64,000 nucleotides of DNA from NCBI RefSeq assembly GCF_014648315.1, contig NZ_BMQW01000002.1:496001-560000 (forward strand), written 5' to 3'. Origin of the DNA: Shewanella ulleungensis. GTDB lineage: Bacteria; Pseudomonadota; Gammaproteobacteria; Enterobacterales; Shewanellaceae. Below the pieces are notes generated by a model. The model made no database searches, was not told the DNA's origin, and saw only the letters and a program-made list of their open reading frames with translations. Numbering within the stretch: the first letter of the stretch is position 1; the number at the start of each line of letters is the position of its first letter. The position numbers and the translations under genes are program-made. Below are positions 27,280 to 40,114 of this stretch, piece after piece.

Positions 27280-29487
27280 ATGGTATCTGTTCGCGAAGCA
27301 CATTTTAATACGCAAACATTCCAATTGGATGAGTGGGTCGCCCGTTATATTGACGATAAAGACGATGCTCAAACTTTATTAGTGTTGATCCAGCAAGTTG
27401 AGGCCTTACCGGTCAAAAACAAACTGGCCCATACTGAGTTGCTTGCACGCGCTCGCGAAATGATAGAAATCTTAGCGCCGTTGAACATGGACATTGAAAC
27501 CCTTCAAGCCGCGGTGCTGTTTTTAATGTTTGATGCCGGTGTATTAAACGAAGAGCAATTAGCTGAACAGTATGGTGACAATTTAGCCAGACTCGTTGCC
27601 AGTGTTGTCACCATGAATGCCATTGGCGCACTCAAAGTCAGCGAAAACTCGCGTGACGCCGAACCGCAAATCGATAATATTCGTAAAATGCTGTTAGCGA
27701 TGGTCGAAGATGTTCGCGCAGTAGTGATCAAATTGGCTGAGCGTGTGTGTTTATTGCGCGCGGTTAAAAATGCTGACGAAGAAACTCGCGTATTGTTAGC
27801 CCGTGAAATTGCCGATATTTACGCACCGCTTGCTAATCGCTTAGGCATAGGTCAGCTCAAGTGGGAACTTGAAGATATTTCGTTCCGCTACCTGCACCCA
27901 ACAGTTTATAAAGATATTGCCAAACAGCTTGATGGTAAACGCGTGGACCGCGAAGTGTTTATTGATAAGTTTGTAACCCAATTGCAGCAGCGTTTAGACA
28001 GCGATGATATCCGCGCAAAAGTATATGGACGCCCAAAGCACATATACAGTATTTGGCGAAAAATGAAGGGTAAAGATCTTAAATTCGATGAGCTGTTTGA
28101 CGTAAGAGCTGTGCGTATCGTCACAGAGAGACTTCAAGACTGTTATGGTGCATTAGGCGTTGTGCATGACTTGTGGCATCACATTCCTCGTGAATTTGAC
28201 GATTATGTAGCCAACCCAAAACCTAATGGTTACCAATCAATCCATACCGTAGTAGTGGGGCCTGAAGGCAAAACCGTCGAAATTCAAATCCGTACTGAAG
28301 CGATGCATCAAGACTCTGAACTCGGTGTGGCTGCGCATTGGAAATATAAAGAAGGCGCGGGCAATACCAAGCAAACTGGCTACGAAGAAAAAATTAACTG
28401 GCTGCGTAAAATTTTACAGTGGCAAGAAGATGTGGCCGAAAGTGGTAACTTGGTTGATGAGGTTCGAAGCCAAGTATTTGAAGACCGTGTTTATGTATTT
28501 ACTCCTAACGGTGAAGTGGTCGATTTACCACTTGGTTCAACTGTGCTCGATTTTGCTTATTACATTCACTCGCAAGTGGGACATAAATGTATTGGTGCTA
28601 AAGTTGATGGTCGAATTGTGCCATTTACTTACCAGGTTGAAACAGGTGAGCGTATTGAAATTATCACCTCAAAAACACCTAACCCTAAACGCGACTGGTT
28701 AAACCTAAATTTAGGCTATATTAAATCGTCGCGTTCACGCTCTAAAATTCAACATTGGTTTAAGCAACAAGACCGTGACAAAAATATTGCCGCCGGTAAA
28801 GAAATGCTTGAATCTGAATTATCGCGTGTTGGCTTAAAAATTAAAGATGCGGCTGTGGCGGTTGAACGTTTTAACCTTAATACCATGGACGACATGCTCG
28901 CGGCCATTGGTGGTGGCGATTTACGCCTAAATCAAGTGGTGAACTTTACCGAAACCAAAGTTCGCAAAGTTGCCGATACCGATGAAGACCTCGTTGAAGA
29001 CATTCTGAAAAAAGCTTCACATAAACCGAAAAAGACAGGTAAAGGCCAGGTTGAAGTCAGTGGTGTGGGCAACTTAATGAGCCACATTGCCCGTTGTTGT
29101 CAGCCAGTACCTGGAGATGAAATTTTTGGGTATATCACCATGGGCCGAGGAATTTCTGTGCACCGTAGCGATTGTGAGCAAGTAAAAGAATTAATGCGAG
29201 CTCACCCTGAGCGTAGTGTCGATGTAATTTGGGGCGAAAACTACTCTGGCGGATACCGCATTCGAGTGCGGGTATTATCTCATGACCGTAGCGGATTATT
29301 ACGCGATTTAACCACAGTGCTTGCAGCTGAAAAGTCGAATGTGATGGCCATGAGTTCATCATCAGATGTGAAAACTCAAACCGCAACGGTAGAGTTAGAA
29401 CTTGAGTTGTATAACCTAGACGGTTTATCGCGCATTATTGCTAAATTATCGCAAGTTGATGGTGTGATTGAATCTCGCAGACTATAA
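27280..29487 (+). CDS. relA: (p)ppGpp synthetase RelA
   Basis: The ribosome-associated synthetase that makes (p)ppGpp on amino-acid starvation. The 735-residue protein has an N-terminal hydrolase-like domain without the HD metal pair (as expected for RelA, so probably synthesis-only), the synthetase core (KVYGRPKHIYSIWRKM, LFDVRAVRI, YQSIHTVVVGPEG, EIQIRTEAMHQDSELGVAAH), a TGS domain (VYVFTPNGEVVDLPLGST), a zinc-finger-like ARCCQPVPGDEI, and a C-terminal ACT domain. A TTGACA (27164-27169) lies about 110 bases upstream and could be part of its promoter, although its -10 partner is weak. Confidence 0.97.
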   Translation: MVSVREAHFNTQTFQLDEWVARYIDDKDDAQTLLVLIQQVEALPVKNKLAHTELLARAREMIEILAPLNMDIETLQAAVLFLMFDAGVLNEEQLAEQYGDNLARLVASVVTMNAIGALKVSENSRDAEPQIDNIRKMLLAMVEDVRAVVIKLAERVCLLRAVKNADEETRVLLAREIADIYAPLANRLGIGQLKWELEDISFRYLHPTVYKDIAKQLDGKRVDREVFIDKFVTQLQQRLDSDDIRAKVYGRPKHIYSIWRKMKGKDLKFDELFDVRAVRIVTERLQDCYGALGVVHDLWHHIPREFDDYVANPKPNGYQSIHTVVVGPEGKTVEIQIRTEAMHQDSELGVAAHWKYKEGAGNTKQTGYEEKINWLRKILQWQEDVAESGNLVDEVRSQVFEDRVYVFTPNGEVVDLPLGSTVLDFAYYIHSQVGHKCIGAKVDGRIVPFTYQVETGERIEIITSKTPNPKRDWLNLNLGYIKSSRSRSKIQHWFKQQDRDKNIAAGKEMLESELSRVGLKIKDAAVAVERFNLNTMDDMLAAIGGGDLRLNQVVNFTETKVRKVADTDEDLVEDILKKASHKPKKTGKGQVEVSGVGNLMSHIARCCQPVPGDEIFGYITMGRGISVHRSDCEQVKELMRAHPERSVDVIWGENYSGGYRIRVRVLSHDRSGLLRDLTTVLAAEKSNVMAMSSSSDVKTQTATVELELELYNLDGLSRIIAKLSQVDGVIESRRL

Positions 29488-29519
29488 ACCCGGCATGAAT
29501 AAAAGATAAAACGAGTCAT

Positions 29520-29545
29520 AAAGGCACCTTAATTTAGGTGCCTTT
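29520..29545 (+). terminator. Intrinsic terminator of relA
   Basis: A 10-bp stem (AAAGGCACCT / AGGTGCCTTT) with a 6-base loop and a T-rich tail, 32 bases past the relA stop. Confidence 0.85.
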
Positions 29546-29612
29546 TTAATTTAGATTTTGTAATTTTGATGAGCTTTAATTTACATGCCTTTCAATTTAG
29601 AGGACAAACAAC

Positions 29613-32187
<2,575 letters not shown>

Positions 32188-32195
32188 TACTTATT

Positions 32196-32222
32196 AGCCG
32201 CTAATGTTCTGCATTAGCGGCT
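32196..32222 (+). terminator. Intrinsic terminator of pyrG
   Basis: An 11-bp perfect stem (AGCCGCTAATG / CATTAGCGGCT) with a 5-base loop and a tail of five T, 9 bases past the pyrG stop. It shows that pyrG and eno are at least partly separate transcription units. Confidence 0.85.
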
Positions 32223-32393
32223 TTTTTGTCTAAGATATATGCGTAAGATCAAATTATCGCCTTTTTGATGTCTCGCAACGGTAAAAACTAAGTTGAAGCA
32301 GAGACCAATTCGATTTATCCTAAGCTTTAAATAGAATAAAATTACAAAACTGAAAGTTACATACCAATAAATCGGCAATATCAAGTTATCTAG

Positions 32394-33764
<1,371 letters not shown>

Positions 33765-33779
33765 TTTTTGCTTTAGCTT

Positions 33780-33807
33780 AAAAAGGCCACCACTCGGTGG
33801 CCTTTTT
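33780..33807 (+). terminator. Intrinsic terminator of eno
   Basis: A 12-bp stem (AAAAAGGCCACC / GGTGGCCTTTTT) with an ACTC loop, 15 bases past the eno stop. Confidence 0.88.
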
Positions 33808-33862
33808 TGTTGTACTATATTCAATATACATTCTAAGGGTTAATGCGACGTAACTTGATATT

Positions 33863-34162
33863 ATGAAACAACTAATATTATTAATGATTGCTTTACTGGC
33901 GGTTTTACAATACCGGCTATGGCAGGGCGATAACAATTTTTCTGAATATGTCGTGCTGCAAACCCAGATTGAAGCCCAACAGCAAAGTAATGAAAAGCTG
34001 GTGGCTCGCAATCAAATCCTCAAAGAAGAAATTATCGATTTACAAAGCGGCACTGAAGCCATAGAAGAGCGCGCCCGAAATGAGCTTGGAATGGTTAAAG
34101 AGGGCGAAACCTTCTATCGTGTAATTAGCACAGAATCACGTGAACAGCCGTTTAATCAATAG
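33863..34162 (+). CDS. ftsB: Cell division protein FtsB
   Basis: A small bitopic divisome protein that joins FtsL and FtsQ. The 99 residues comprise a single transmembrane helix (about residues 3-20, LILLMIALLAVLQYRLW), then a periplasmic leucine-zipper coiled coil (about 30-65) ending in the conserved EERARNELGMVKEGETFYRV. Its position between eno and ispD is typical. Confidence 0.95.
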   Translation: MKQLILLMIALLAVLQYRLWQGDNNFSEYVVLQTQIEAQQQSNEKLVARNQILKEEIIDLQSGTEAIEERARNELGMVKEGETFYRVISTESREQPFNQ

Positions 34163-34223
34163 TGTGTTGTACAGCGAAATTTACGCGTTAGACTCGCTAT
34201 AATAATTCTAAAAATGGTTTACT

Positions 34224-34922
34224 ATGCAAAATAATTCTCAGTCAATTATTGCCATTGTTCCTGCTGCTGGTATCGGTAGTCGGATGGGGGCTGACAAACC
34301 AAAACAGTATCTAATGCTCGGCCAACAAAGTATTTTGGCACACACTCTTGATGTTTTATTGTCGCACGAATGCATTGTTCAGGTTATTGTTGCTCTGCAT
34401 CCACAAGATCAATATTTCAAGCAACTTCCCCAAGCTAAGCACCCTAAACTCATGCAGGTGATTGGCGGTGGCGAGCGAGCAGACTCAGTTCTTGCTGCGC
34501 TCGATCATGCAATGTCTATTAATCCTTGTGCATGGGCGTTAGTTCACGATGCGGCTAGACCTTGTTTACGCCATGAAGATATTAACAAATTGATTGGCTC
34601 ACTAAAACAATACCCTCAAGGTGCTATTTTGGCTGCACCAGTACGCGACACTATGAAACGTAGCGATGCTAATGGCTTAATCACCAATACGGTTGAGCGT
34701 GCGTTACTTTGGCATGCATTAACCCCACAGTTTTTCCCCATAGTTGCGCTGCAACATAATTTATCTAAAGCGCTTGCTGCCAATGTCAGTATTACTGACG
34801 AAGCGAGTGCAATGGAATGGGCCGGAGTGATGCCTGGGCTTGTGAGTGGCCGTGTGGATAATATTAAAGTGACTCACCCTGATGACTTACAACTTGCTGC
34901 ATTATTTATGTCGCAATCATAA
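34224..34922 (+). CDS. ispD: 2-C-methyl-D-erythritol 4-phosphate cytidylyltransferase
   Basis: The third step of the methylerythritol isoprenoid pathway. The 232-residue protein has the CTP-binding start IVPAAGIGSRMGADKPKQYL, then GGGERADSVLAALD, VHDAARPCL, APVRDTMKR and TDEASAMEWAG. It stands 39 bases before ispF, which acts two steps later in the same pathway. Confidence 0.97.
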   Translation: MQNNSQSIIAIVPAAGIGSRMGADKPKQYLMLGQQSILAHTLDVLLSHECIVQVIVALHPQDQYFKQLPQAKHPKLMQVIGGGERADSVLAALDHAMSINPCAWALVHDAARPCLRHEDINKLIGSLKQYPQGAILAAPVRDTMKRSDANGLITNTVERALLWHALTPQFFPIVALQHNLSKALAANVSITDEASAMEWAGVMPGLVSGRVDNIKVTHPDDLQLAALFMSQS

Positions 34923-34961
34923 TAAACACATTGTAATGATACCCTCATCACAAGGATTAAC

Positions 34962-35447
34962 ATGAATATACGTATTGGCCATGGTTTTGATGTACACAAG
35001 TTTGGTGGCGACAAACCCCTTATTTTAGGTGGTGTAGTCGTGCCTTATGAGACAGGCTTAATTGCTCACTCTGACGGTGATGTCATTTTGCATGCTGTAA
35101 GTGATGCGATACTTGGTGCTATGGCATTAGGTGATATCGGTAAACACTTTCCTGACACAGATGCTAACTTTGCCGGAGCTGATAGTCGTGAACTGTTGAA
35201 GCATTGTTATGAGCTAGCACGTCAAAAACAATTTGTTATTGGTAACCTTGATGTCACAGTTATTGCTCAATCCCCCAAAATGGCACCGCATATTGAAGCT
35301 ATTCGTCTTTGTTTAAGTGCTGATTTACAGACTGATATCAATAACATTAATGTCAAAGCCACTACCACTGAAAAATTAGGTTTTACCGGACGTAAAGAAG
35401 GTATTGCTGTAGAAGCTGTCGTACTGATGGTTAATCAATCGCGTTAA
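34962..35447 (+). CDS. ispF: 2-C-methyl-D-erythritol 2,4-cyclodiphosphate synthase
   Basis: A trimeric zinc enzyme of the isoprenoid pathway. The 161-residue protein has the metal ligands in [10 protein letters not shown] (D8, H10), [19 protein letters not shown] with the third histidine, [11 protein letters not shown], and the C-terminal [17 protein letters not shown] that closes the nucleotide site. It is separated from ispD by 39 bases and from truD by 22, consistent with one operon. Confidence 0.97.
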   Translation: MNIRIGHGFDVHKFGGDKPLILGGVVVPYETGLIAHSDGDVILHAVSDAILGAMALGDIGKHFPDTDANFAGADSRELLKHCYELARQKQFVIGNLDVTVIAQSPKMAPHIEAIRLCLSADLQTDINNINVKATTTEKLGFTGRKEGIAVEAVVLMVNQSR

Positions 35448-35469
35448 TAATATAGAGAATGTTTGCCAG

Positions 35470-36567
35470 ATGAACGAATTACACTACCTGTTAGGTAAAC
35501 CTTTAAGCCAAGCTGATTTACGCACACACAATACTGATTTTATTGTGAAAGAAATTTTGCCATTTACCCCAACGGGTGAAGGCGAGCACCATATGTTGCA
35601 TATTCAAAAAAATGGCTTGAACACCGTTTATGTTGCTGAGATGTTAGCTAAGTTTGCTAAGGTACACCCTAAAGAGGTGACTTATGCTGGCCAAAAAGAT
35701 AAAAACGCTGTTACTGAGCAGTGGTTTGGTATTCGTATTCCTGGTAAAGAAACCCCAGAGTGGGTTCAGCTCAATAGCGATAAACTCACTATTTTATCGA
35801 GTAGCCGCCACAGTAAAAAACTGCGAATCGGCGCACTATTAGGTAACCGTTTTGTGCTCACTTTACGCAATATTACCGATGTAGCCGATGTTGAATCTCG
35901 CCTACAGCGTATGGCCACTGTCGGCGTACCTAACTATTTTGGTGAACAACGTTTTGGTCACGATGGCAAAAATTTAGTTATGGGTCGCCAGATGTTAAGC
36001 GGTGGCCGTAATATAAAAGATCGCAATAAACGCAGCATGTATTTGTCGGCAGTGCGATCAAATATATTTAACTTAGTGGTCTCGCACCGTTTGGCTACAC
36101 AACAAATCAATACCATCGCAGGCGACTGCGTGATGTTAGCGGGTAGCAAGAGTTATTTTACCGTAGATGTGTGGGATGATGTACTTAATGCCCGTTTAGC
36201 TGAAAAAGATATTCAATTATCTGCTCCACTTTGGGGGCGTGGCACTCCCTTGGCGAAAGATGACGCGCTTACACTTGAAATGGCGCCGTTAAGTGATTAC
36301 AGCGATGATTTATCTGGCCTTGAAAATGCTGGGTTATCCCAAGAAAGGCGACCTCTTTTACTAGAACCGCAGGGCATGAAATGGCAGTTTGACGAAGATG
36401 TATTAACACTAGAGTTTATGCTCCCAGCAGGGAGTTATGCGACATCTGTTTTACGTGAACTTGCCGATTATCAAGATGTCCAAGAAAAACAAAGACAGGT
36501 AATGGTAGCAGAGCAACAAGCACAACGTTTATTACAAGATGCACAGCAACCTAATAAAGAGTCCTAA
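35470..36567 (+). CDS. truD: tRNA pseudouridine synthase TruD (U13)
   Basis: Makes pseudouridine 13 in tRNA-Glu. In the 365-residue protein the catalytic aspartate is D77 in YAGQKDKNAVTEQWFGI. NYFGEQRFGHDGKN and the C-terminal LEFMLPAGSYATSVLREL are also family motifs. The polar glutamine-rich tail (about residues 340-365) is not part of the core. The gene ends 3 bases before surE. Confidence 0.96.
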   Translation: MNELHYLLGKPLSQADLRTHNTDFIVKEILPFTPTGEGEHHMLHIQKNGLNTVYVAEMLAKFAKVHPKEVTYAGQKDKNAVTEQWFGIRIPGKETPEWVQLNSDKLTILSSSRHSKKLRIGALLGNRFVLTLRNITDVADVESRLQRMATVGVPNYFGEQRFGHDGKNLVMGRQMLSGGRNIKDRNKRSMYLSAVRSNIFNLVVSHRLATQQINTIAGDCVMLAGSKSYFTVDVWDDVLNARLAEKDIQLSAPLWGRGTPLAKDDALTLEMAPLSDYSDDLSGLENAGLSQERRPLLLEPQGMKWQFDEDVLTLEFMLPAGSYATSVLRELADYQDVQEKQRQVMVAEQQAQRLLQDAQQPNKES

Positions 36568-36570
36568 GCA

Positions 36571-37320
36571 ATGATTAATATTTTAGTCAGTAATGATGAT
36601 GGTGTTAATGCCCCGGGTATTATCGCATTAACTCAAGCTTTGAGTCGGTTCGCTCAAGTGCTTACCGTTGCGCCAGATCGAAATTGTTCTGGGGCGAGCA
36701 ACTCATTAACCTTGACTAATCCATTAAGAATTAATAACTTAGATAATGGTTATATTTCAGTCAATGGCACACCTACTGATTGTGTGCATTTAGCTATTAG
36801 GCAGTTATGCAAGCATGAACCCGATATTGTGGTTTCAGGCATAAATGCTGGTGCGAATATGGGGGATGATACGCTCTATTCAGGCACCGTAGCGGCTGCG
36901 ATGGAAGGGCGCTTTTTAGGATTACCCGCGATAGCTATTTCGTTAGTGGGTAAATCACTAACTCACTATGACAGTGCTGCTATCTATGCTGCAAAAATTG
37001 TAAAAGGGTTATTAGCGCACCCAATCAATAGCGATCAAATTTTAAATGTGAATGTGCCAGACTTACCTGTTGAGCAAATTAAAGGGATTAAAGTCACTCG
37101 GTTAGGTGCAAGGCACAAAGCAGAAGGTATGATAAAAACCCAAGATCCTGCTGGTAAAGATATTTATTGGCTAGGGCCCGTTGGCAGTGAACAAGACGCT
37201 GGCGAAGGCACTGATTTTGGTGCTGTTGCAGCCGGGTTTGTGTCTATTACACCGTTAACGGTGGATTTAACTGCATACAATCAACTAAACGGATTAGCTG
37301 AGTGGATAACAAAAATATGA
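36571..37320 (+). CDS. surE: 5'/3'-nucleotidase SurE
   Basis: A divalent-metal-dependent nucleotidase and exopolyphosphatase linked to stationary-phase survival. The 249-residue protein has metal-binding D8 and D9 in [11 protein letters not shown], then [15 protein letters not shown], the asparagine in [23 protein letters not shown], and [15 protein letters not shown]. It precedes pcm, nlpD and rpoS, the classic stationary-phase group. Confidence 0.97.
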   Translation: MINILVSNDDGVNAPGIIALTQALSRFAQVLTVAPDRNCSGASNSLTLTNPLRINNLDNGYISVNGTPTDCVHLAIRQLCKHEPDIVVSGINAGANMGDDTLYSGTVAAAMEGRFLGLPAIAISLVGKSLTHYDSAAIYAAKIVKGLLAHPINSDQILNVNVPDLPVEQIKGIKVTRLGARHKAEGMIKTQDPAGKDIYWLGPVGSEQDAGEGTDFGAVAAGFVSITPLTVDLTAYNQLNGLAEWITKI

Positions 37321-37952
37321 CTAGGGTAGCTACAACATCAGCAATGAATTTGGCAAAAAAGTTGTCTGATGCTGGGATCCGCCATCCTGCGGTATTACAC
37401 GCCGTGGCCACCACTCCGCGTGAGTTATTCCTGGACGGCGCTTTAGCTCACAAAGCATATGAAAATACAGCATTGCCCATTGGCCAAGGCCAAACAATAT
37501 CTCAACCTTACATAGTGGCGCGCATGACAGAACTTTTACTGCAGCATAACCCACAAAAAGTGCTCGAAATTGGTACAGGTTCGGGTTACCAAGCAGCCGT
37601 TCTCGCTTCGCTAATTCCTGAGCTATGTACAATCGAAAGAATTAAAGCATTACAAATTCAAGCCAGACAAAGGCTTAAGCGTTTAGACTTGCATAATGTG
37701 TCATTTAAATACGGTGATGGTTGGCAAGGTTGGCCTAATCGAGGCCCATTTGATGGCATTATGGTGACCGCAGCGGCGGCTACTGTTCCGCAAGCATTAC
37801 TTGAGCAGCTTGCAGATAACGGGGTATTAATTATTCCTGTAGGCGAAGATACTCAACAACTGCTTAAAATTACTCGCACTGGCACAGCGTTCCATTCTGA
37901 AATAATAGAGGCGGTTAAATTTGTACCATTAATTAATGGTGATTTAGCCTAA
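37317..37952 (+). CDS. pcm: Protein-L-isoaspartate O-methyltransferase
   Basis: Repairs isoaspartyl damage in ageing proteins with S-adenosylmethionine. The 211-residue protein has [20 protein letters not shown] and the SAM motif [16 protein letters not shown], then [16 protein letters not shown] at 37302 is also in frame, but the ATG at 37317 overlaps the surE stop as ATGA, the usual coupled arrangement, so I use it. Confidence 0.96.
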   Translation: MTRVATTSAMNLAKKLSDAGIRHPAVLHAVATTPRELFLDGALAHKAYENTALPIGQGQTISQPYIVARMTELLLQHNPQKVLEIGTGSGYQAAVLASLIPELCTIERIKALQIQARQRLKRLDLHNVSFKYGDGWQGWPNRGPFDGIMVTAAAATVPQALLEQLADNGVLIIPVGEDTQQLLKITRTGTAFHSEIIEAVKFVPLINGDLA

Positions 37953-38053
37953 AACATGAGTTCTGCTTCATGTTTGGAGCAGAGATATGCTTTATCATGT
38001 AAAATGCGCCTACTCGCTGTGCGTTCATGTTTTTTCCTTAAGGATATTGTTTG

Positions 38054-38983
38054 ATGAATACCGGTTGGCCAAATGGTTTGGTCTTAGCAATCATGCTGAC
38101 AGGATGTAGCTTTCAAGCTGAACGTCCTGCGCCGGTTGATAGTTTATCATCAAAAAATCATGGTCCTCGTTATCACAAAGGATCGCTCAAAACTCATAAA
38201 TACACCGTAAAAAAGGGTGATACTTTGTACTCCATTGCATGGGGCGCTGGGCGACACTTTGCAGCACTTGCCAGAGAAAATAACCTGCAAGCGCCTTATA
38301 CTATTTATCCCGGACAGATACTTAATTTAGCAAGCGCTAATGGTGCAACATCTGCAGAGGTTAAAGCACCACAAACTTATGTTTCCACAGTACAAACTCA
38401 AGCGATAACTCAACCATATTCTTCGGTTTCTAATCGTACGGATCCGCAAACAATCAATCCAGTCGCTGTCGCAAAGCCGCAGCCAGTGGTCGTATCAGAC
38501 AGAACGAAAAAAGATCTTGATCACAAAGTAAAGCCTGCGTATTCTGTAACAACTACCCAACAAACAGTTAACCAAAATGCAAACGGTTCTGTCGCAAACT
38601 TGCCACAACAAGTTCAGCAATGGCACTGGCCAGTTAGAGGTCGAATAATCGGGTATTTTTCGGCATCGGAACAAGGTAATCAAGGTATTAAGATTGCCGG
38701 TAATCGCGGAGATATTATCAAGGCCGCAGCAGATGGTAGAGTCGTATACGCAGGCAATGCGCTTCGGGGATATGGCAACTTAGTAATTATCAAACATAAC
38801 GATGATTTTTTAAGTGCTTATGCTCATGCAGACACGATTACGGTTAAAGAAAAGCAATATGTTAGCGCAGGCCAAACAGTTGCAAAAATGGGCAGTACAG
38901 GGACAAGCCAAGTGATGCTTCACTTTGAGGTGCGTTATCACGGCAAGTCAGTTAACCCATTACGATATCTACCTAAACAGTAA
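38054..38983 (+). CDS. nlpD: Murein hydrolase activator lipoprotein NlpD
   Basis: An outer-membrane lipoprotein that activates the amidase AmiC at the septum. The signal sequence ends in the lipobox LTGC (about residue 18). A LysM domain (HKYTVKKGDTLYSIAWGAG, then NLQAPYTIYPGQILNL) lies near residues 48-93. A low-complexity Gln/Thr/Val linker follows, then a C-terminal M23-type domain (GRIIGYFS, then GYGNLVIIKHNDDFLSAYAH and LHFEVRYHGKSVNPL). The first metal-ligand region HxxxD is not evident, as expected for the degenerate NlpD domain. The start is ATG 38054 rather than the TTG one codon earlier, with AAGGA upstream. As in E. coli, an rpoS promoter may lie inside this gene. Confidence 0.95.
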   Translation: MNTGWPNGLVLAIMLTGCSFQAERPAPVDSLSSKNHGPRYHKGSLKTHKYTVKKGDTLYSIAWGAGRHFAALARENNLQAPYTIYPGQILNLASANGATSAEVKAPQTYVSTVQTQAITQPYSSVSNRTDPQTINPVAVAKPQPVVVSDRTKKDLDHKVKPAYSVTTTQQTVNQNANGSVANLPQQVQQWHWPVRGRIIGYFSASEQGNQGIKIAGNRGDIIKAAADGRVVYAGNALRGYGNLVIIKHNDDFLSAYAHADTITVKEKQYVSAGQTVAKMGSTGTSQVMLHFEVRYHGKSVNPLRYLPKQ

Positions 38984-39061
38984 TTGTTTAGCAACATAAA
39001 TAACGGAGGATAGGCAAGTGAAGTAGATTACATATCACAAATTAGGTTTGGGAGAGCAATT

Positions 39062-40033
39062 ATGAGCCGCAAAAAAAGTACTGCTATAGCAGAACCACTT
39101 GTCGATCTAGCTAAACAACCACAAGAGGTTGCAGCCAAAAAAGGCGATTTGGTGCAGCAACTCGAAATAGAAGACAAAGTCCAAGATGACTTACAAAAAA
39201 ATCTCGACGCCACTCAATTATATTTAGGTGAAATTGGTTTTTCTCCTTTGCTTACAGCTGAAGAAGAAGTTTATTTTTCACGTAAAGCTCTTAAAGGCTG
39301 CGAAAAATCTCGCAACCGCATGATAGAAAGTAACTTACGTCTTGTCGTTAAAATTTCCAGAAGATACAACAATCGTGGCTTAGCACTACTCGATCTCATT
39401 GAAGAAGGTAATTTAGGCCTGATCAGAGCGGTAGAGAAATTTGATCCTGAACGTGGTTTCCGCTTTTCGACTTATGCGACTTGGTGGATAAGACAGACCA
39501 TTGAACGTGCCATTATGAATCAAACTCGCACGATCCGCCTTCCTATCCATGTTGTAAAAGAATTAAATGTCTATCTTCGCACCGCAAGACAACTTGCACA
39601 AAAACTAGATCACGAACCCACAGCGGAAGAAATCGCTGAAAAACTCGATGTTTCAACGGGTGATGTGAGTCGTATGCTGAAACTGAACGAAAGAATTACT
39701 TCAGTCGATTCACCATTAGGTGGTGATAATGAAAAAGCATTATTAGATGTGATTGCTGATGACGATTCCGTTGGACCTGATCATCGAGTACAAAGTGAAG
39801 ATTTATCTAACTCAATTGTGGGTTGGTTGAATGAGCTCAATACTAAACAACGTGAAGTGCTTGCAAGACGATTTGGTTTGTTAGGCTATGAGCCATCAAC
39901 ACTCGAAAATGTGGGTGCTGAAATTGGTTTAACGCGCGAACGAGTTCGTCAAATTCAGGTTGAAGCGTTAAAGCGTTTAAAAGATTTACTGGGCTCGCAA
40001 GGGTTGTCAGTAGAAGCGCTTTTTAGAGACTAA
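39062..40033 (+). CDS. rpoS: RNA polymerase sigma factor RpoS
   Basis: The stationary-phase and general stress sigma factor. The 323-residue protein has region 1.2 ([20 protein letters not shown]), region 2 ([40 protein letters not shown]), region 3 and the helix-turn-helix of region 4.2 ([20 protein letters not shown]). The GGGAG ribosome site precedes ATG by 6 bases. It follows nlpD with a 78-base gap and converges on mutS. Confidence 0.98.
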   Translation: MSRKKSTAIAEPLVDLAKQPQEVAAKKGDLVQQLEIEDKVQDDLQKNLDATQLYLGEIGFSPLLTAEEEVYFSRKALKGCEKSRNRMIESNLRLVVKISRRYNNRGLALLDLIEEGNLGLIRAVEKFDPERGFRFSTYATWWIRQTIERAIMNQTRTIRLPIHVVKELNVYLRTARQLAQKLDHEPTAEEIAEKLDVSTGDVSRMLKLNERITSVDSPLGGDNEKALLDVIADDDSVGPDHRVQSEDLSNSIVGWLNELNTKQREVLARRFGLLGYEPSTLENVGAEIGLTRERVRQIQVEALKRLKDLLGSQGLSVEALFRD

Positions 40034-40070
40034 CATTCAACATATTAAGGGTAATATTCATTTACCCACA

Positions 40071-40098
40071 AAAAAGGACACATTTTAGTGTCCTTTTT
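40071..40098. terminator. Bidirectional terminator between rpoS and mutS
   Basis: An 11-bp stem (AAAAAGGACAC / GTGTCCTTTTT) with a 6-base loop. The A/T arms give U-tails in both directions. It is placed between the convergent rpoS and mutS stops. Confidence 0.85.
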
Positions 40099-40114
40099 AT
40101 CGCCATTTTTTATT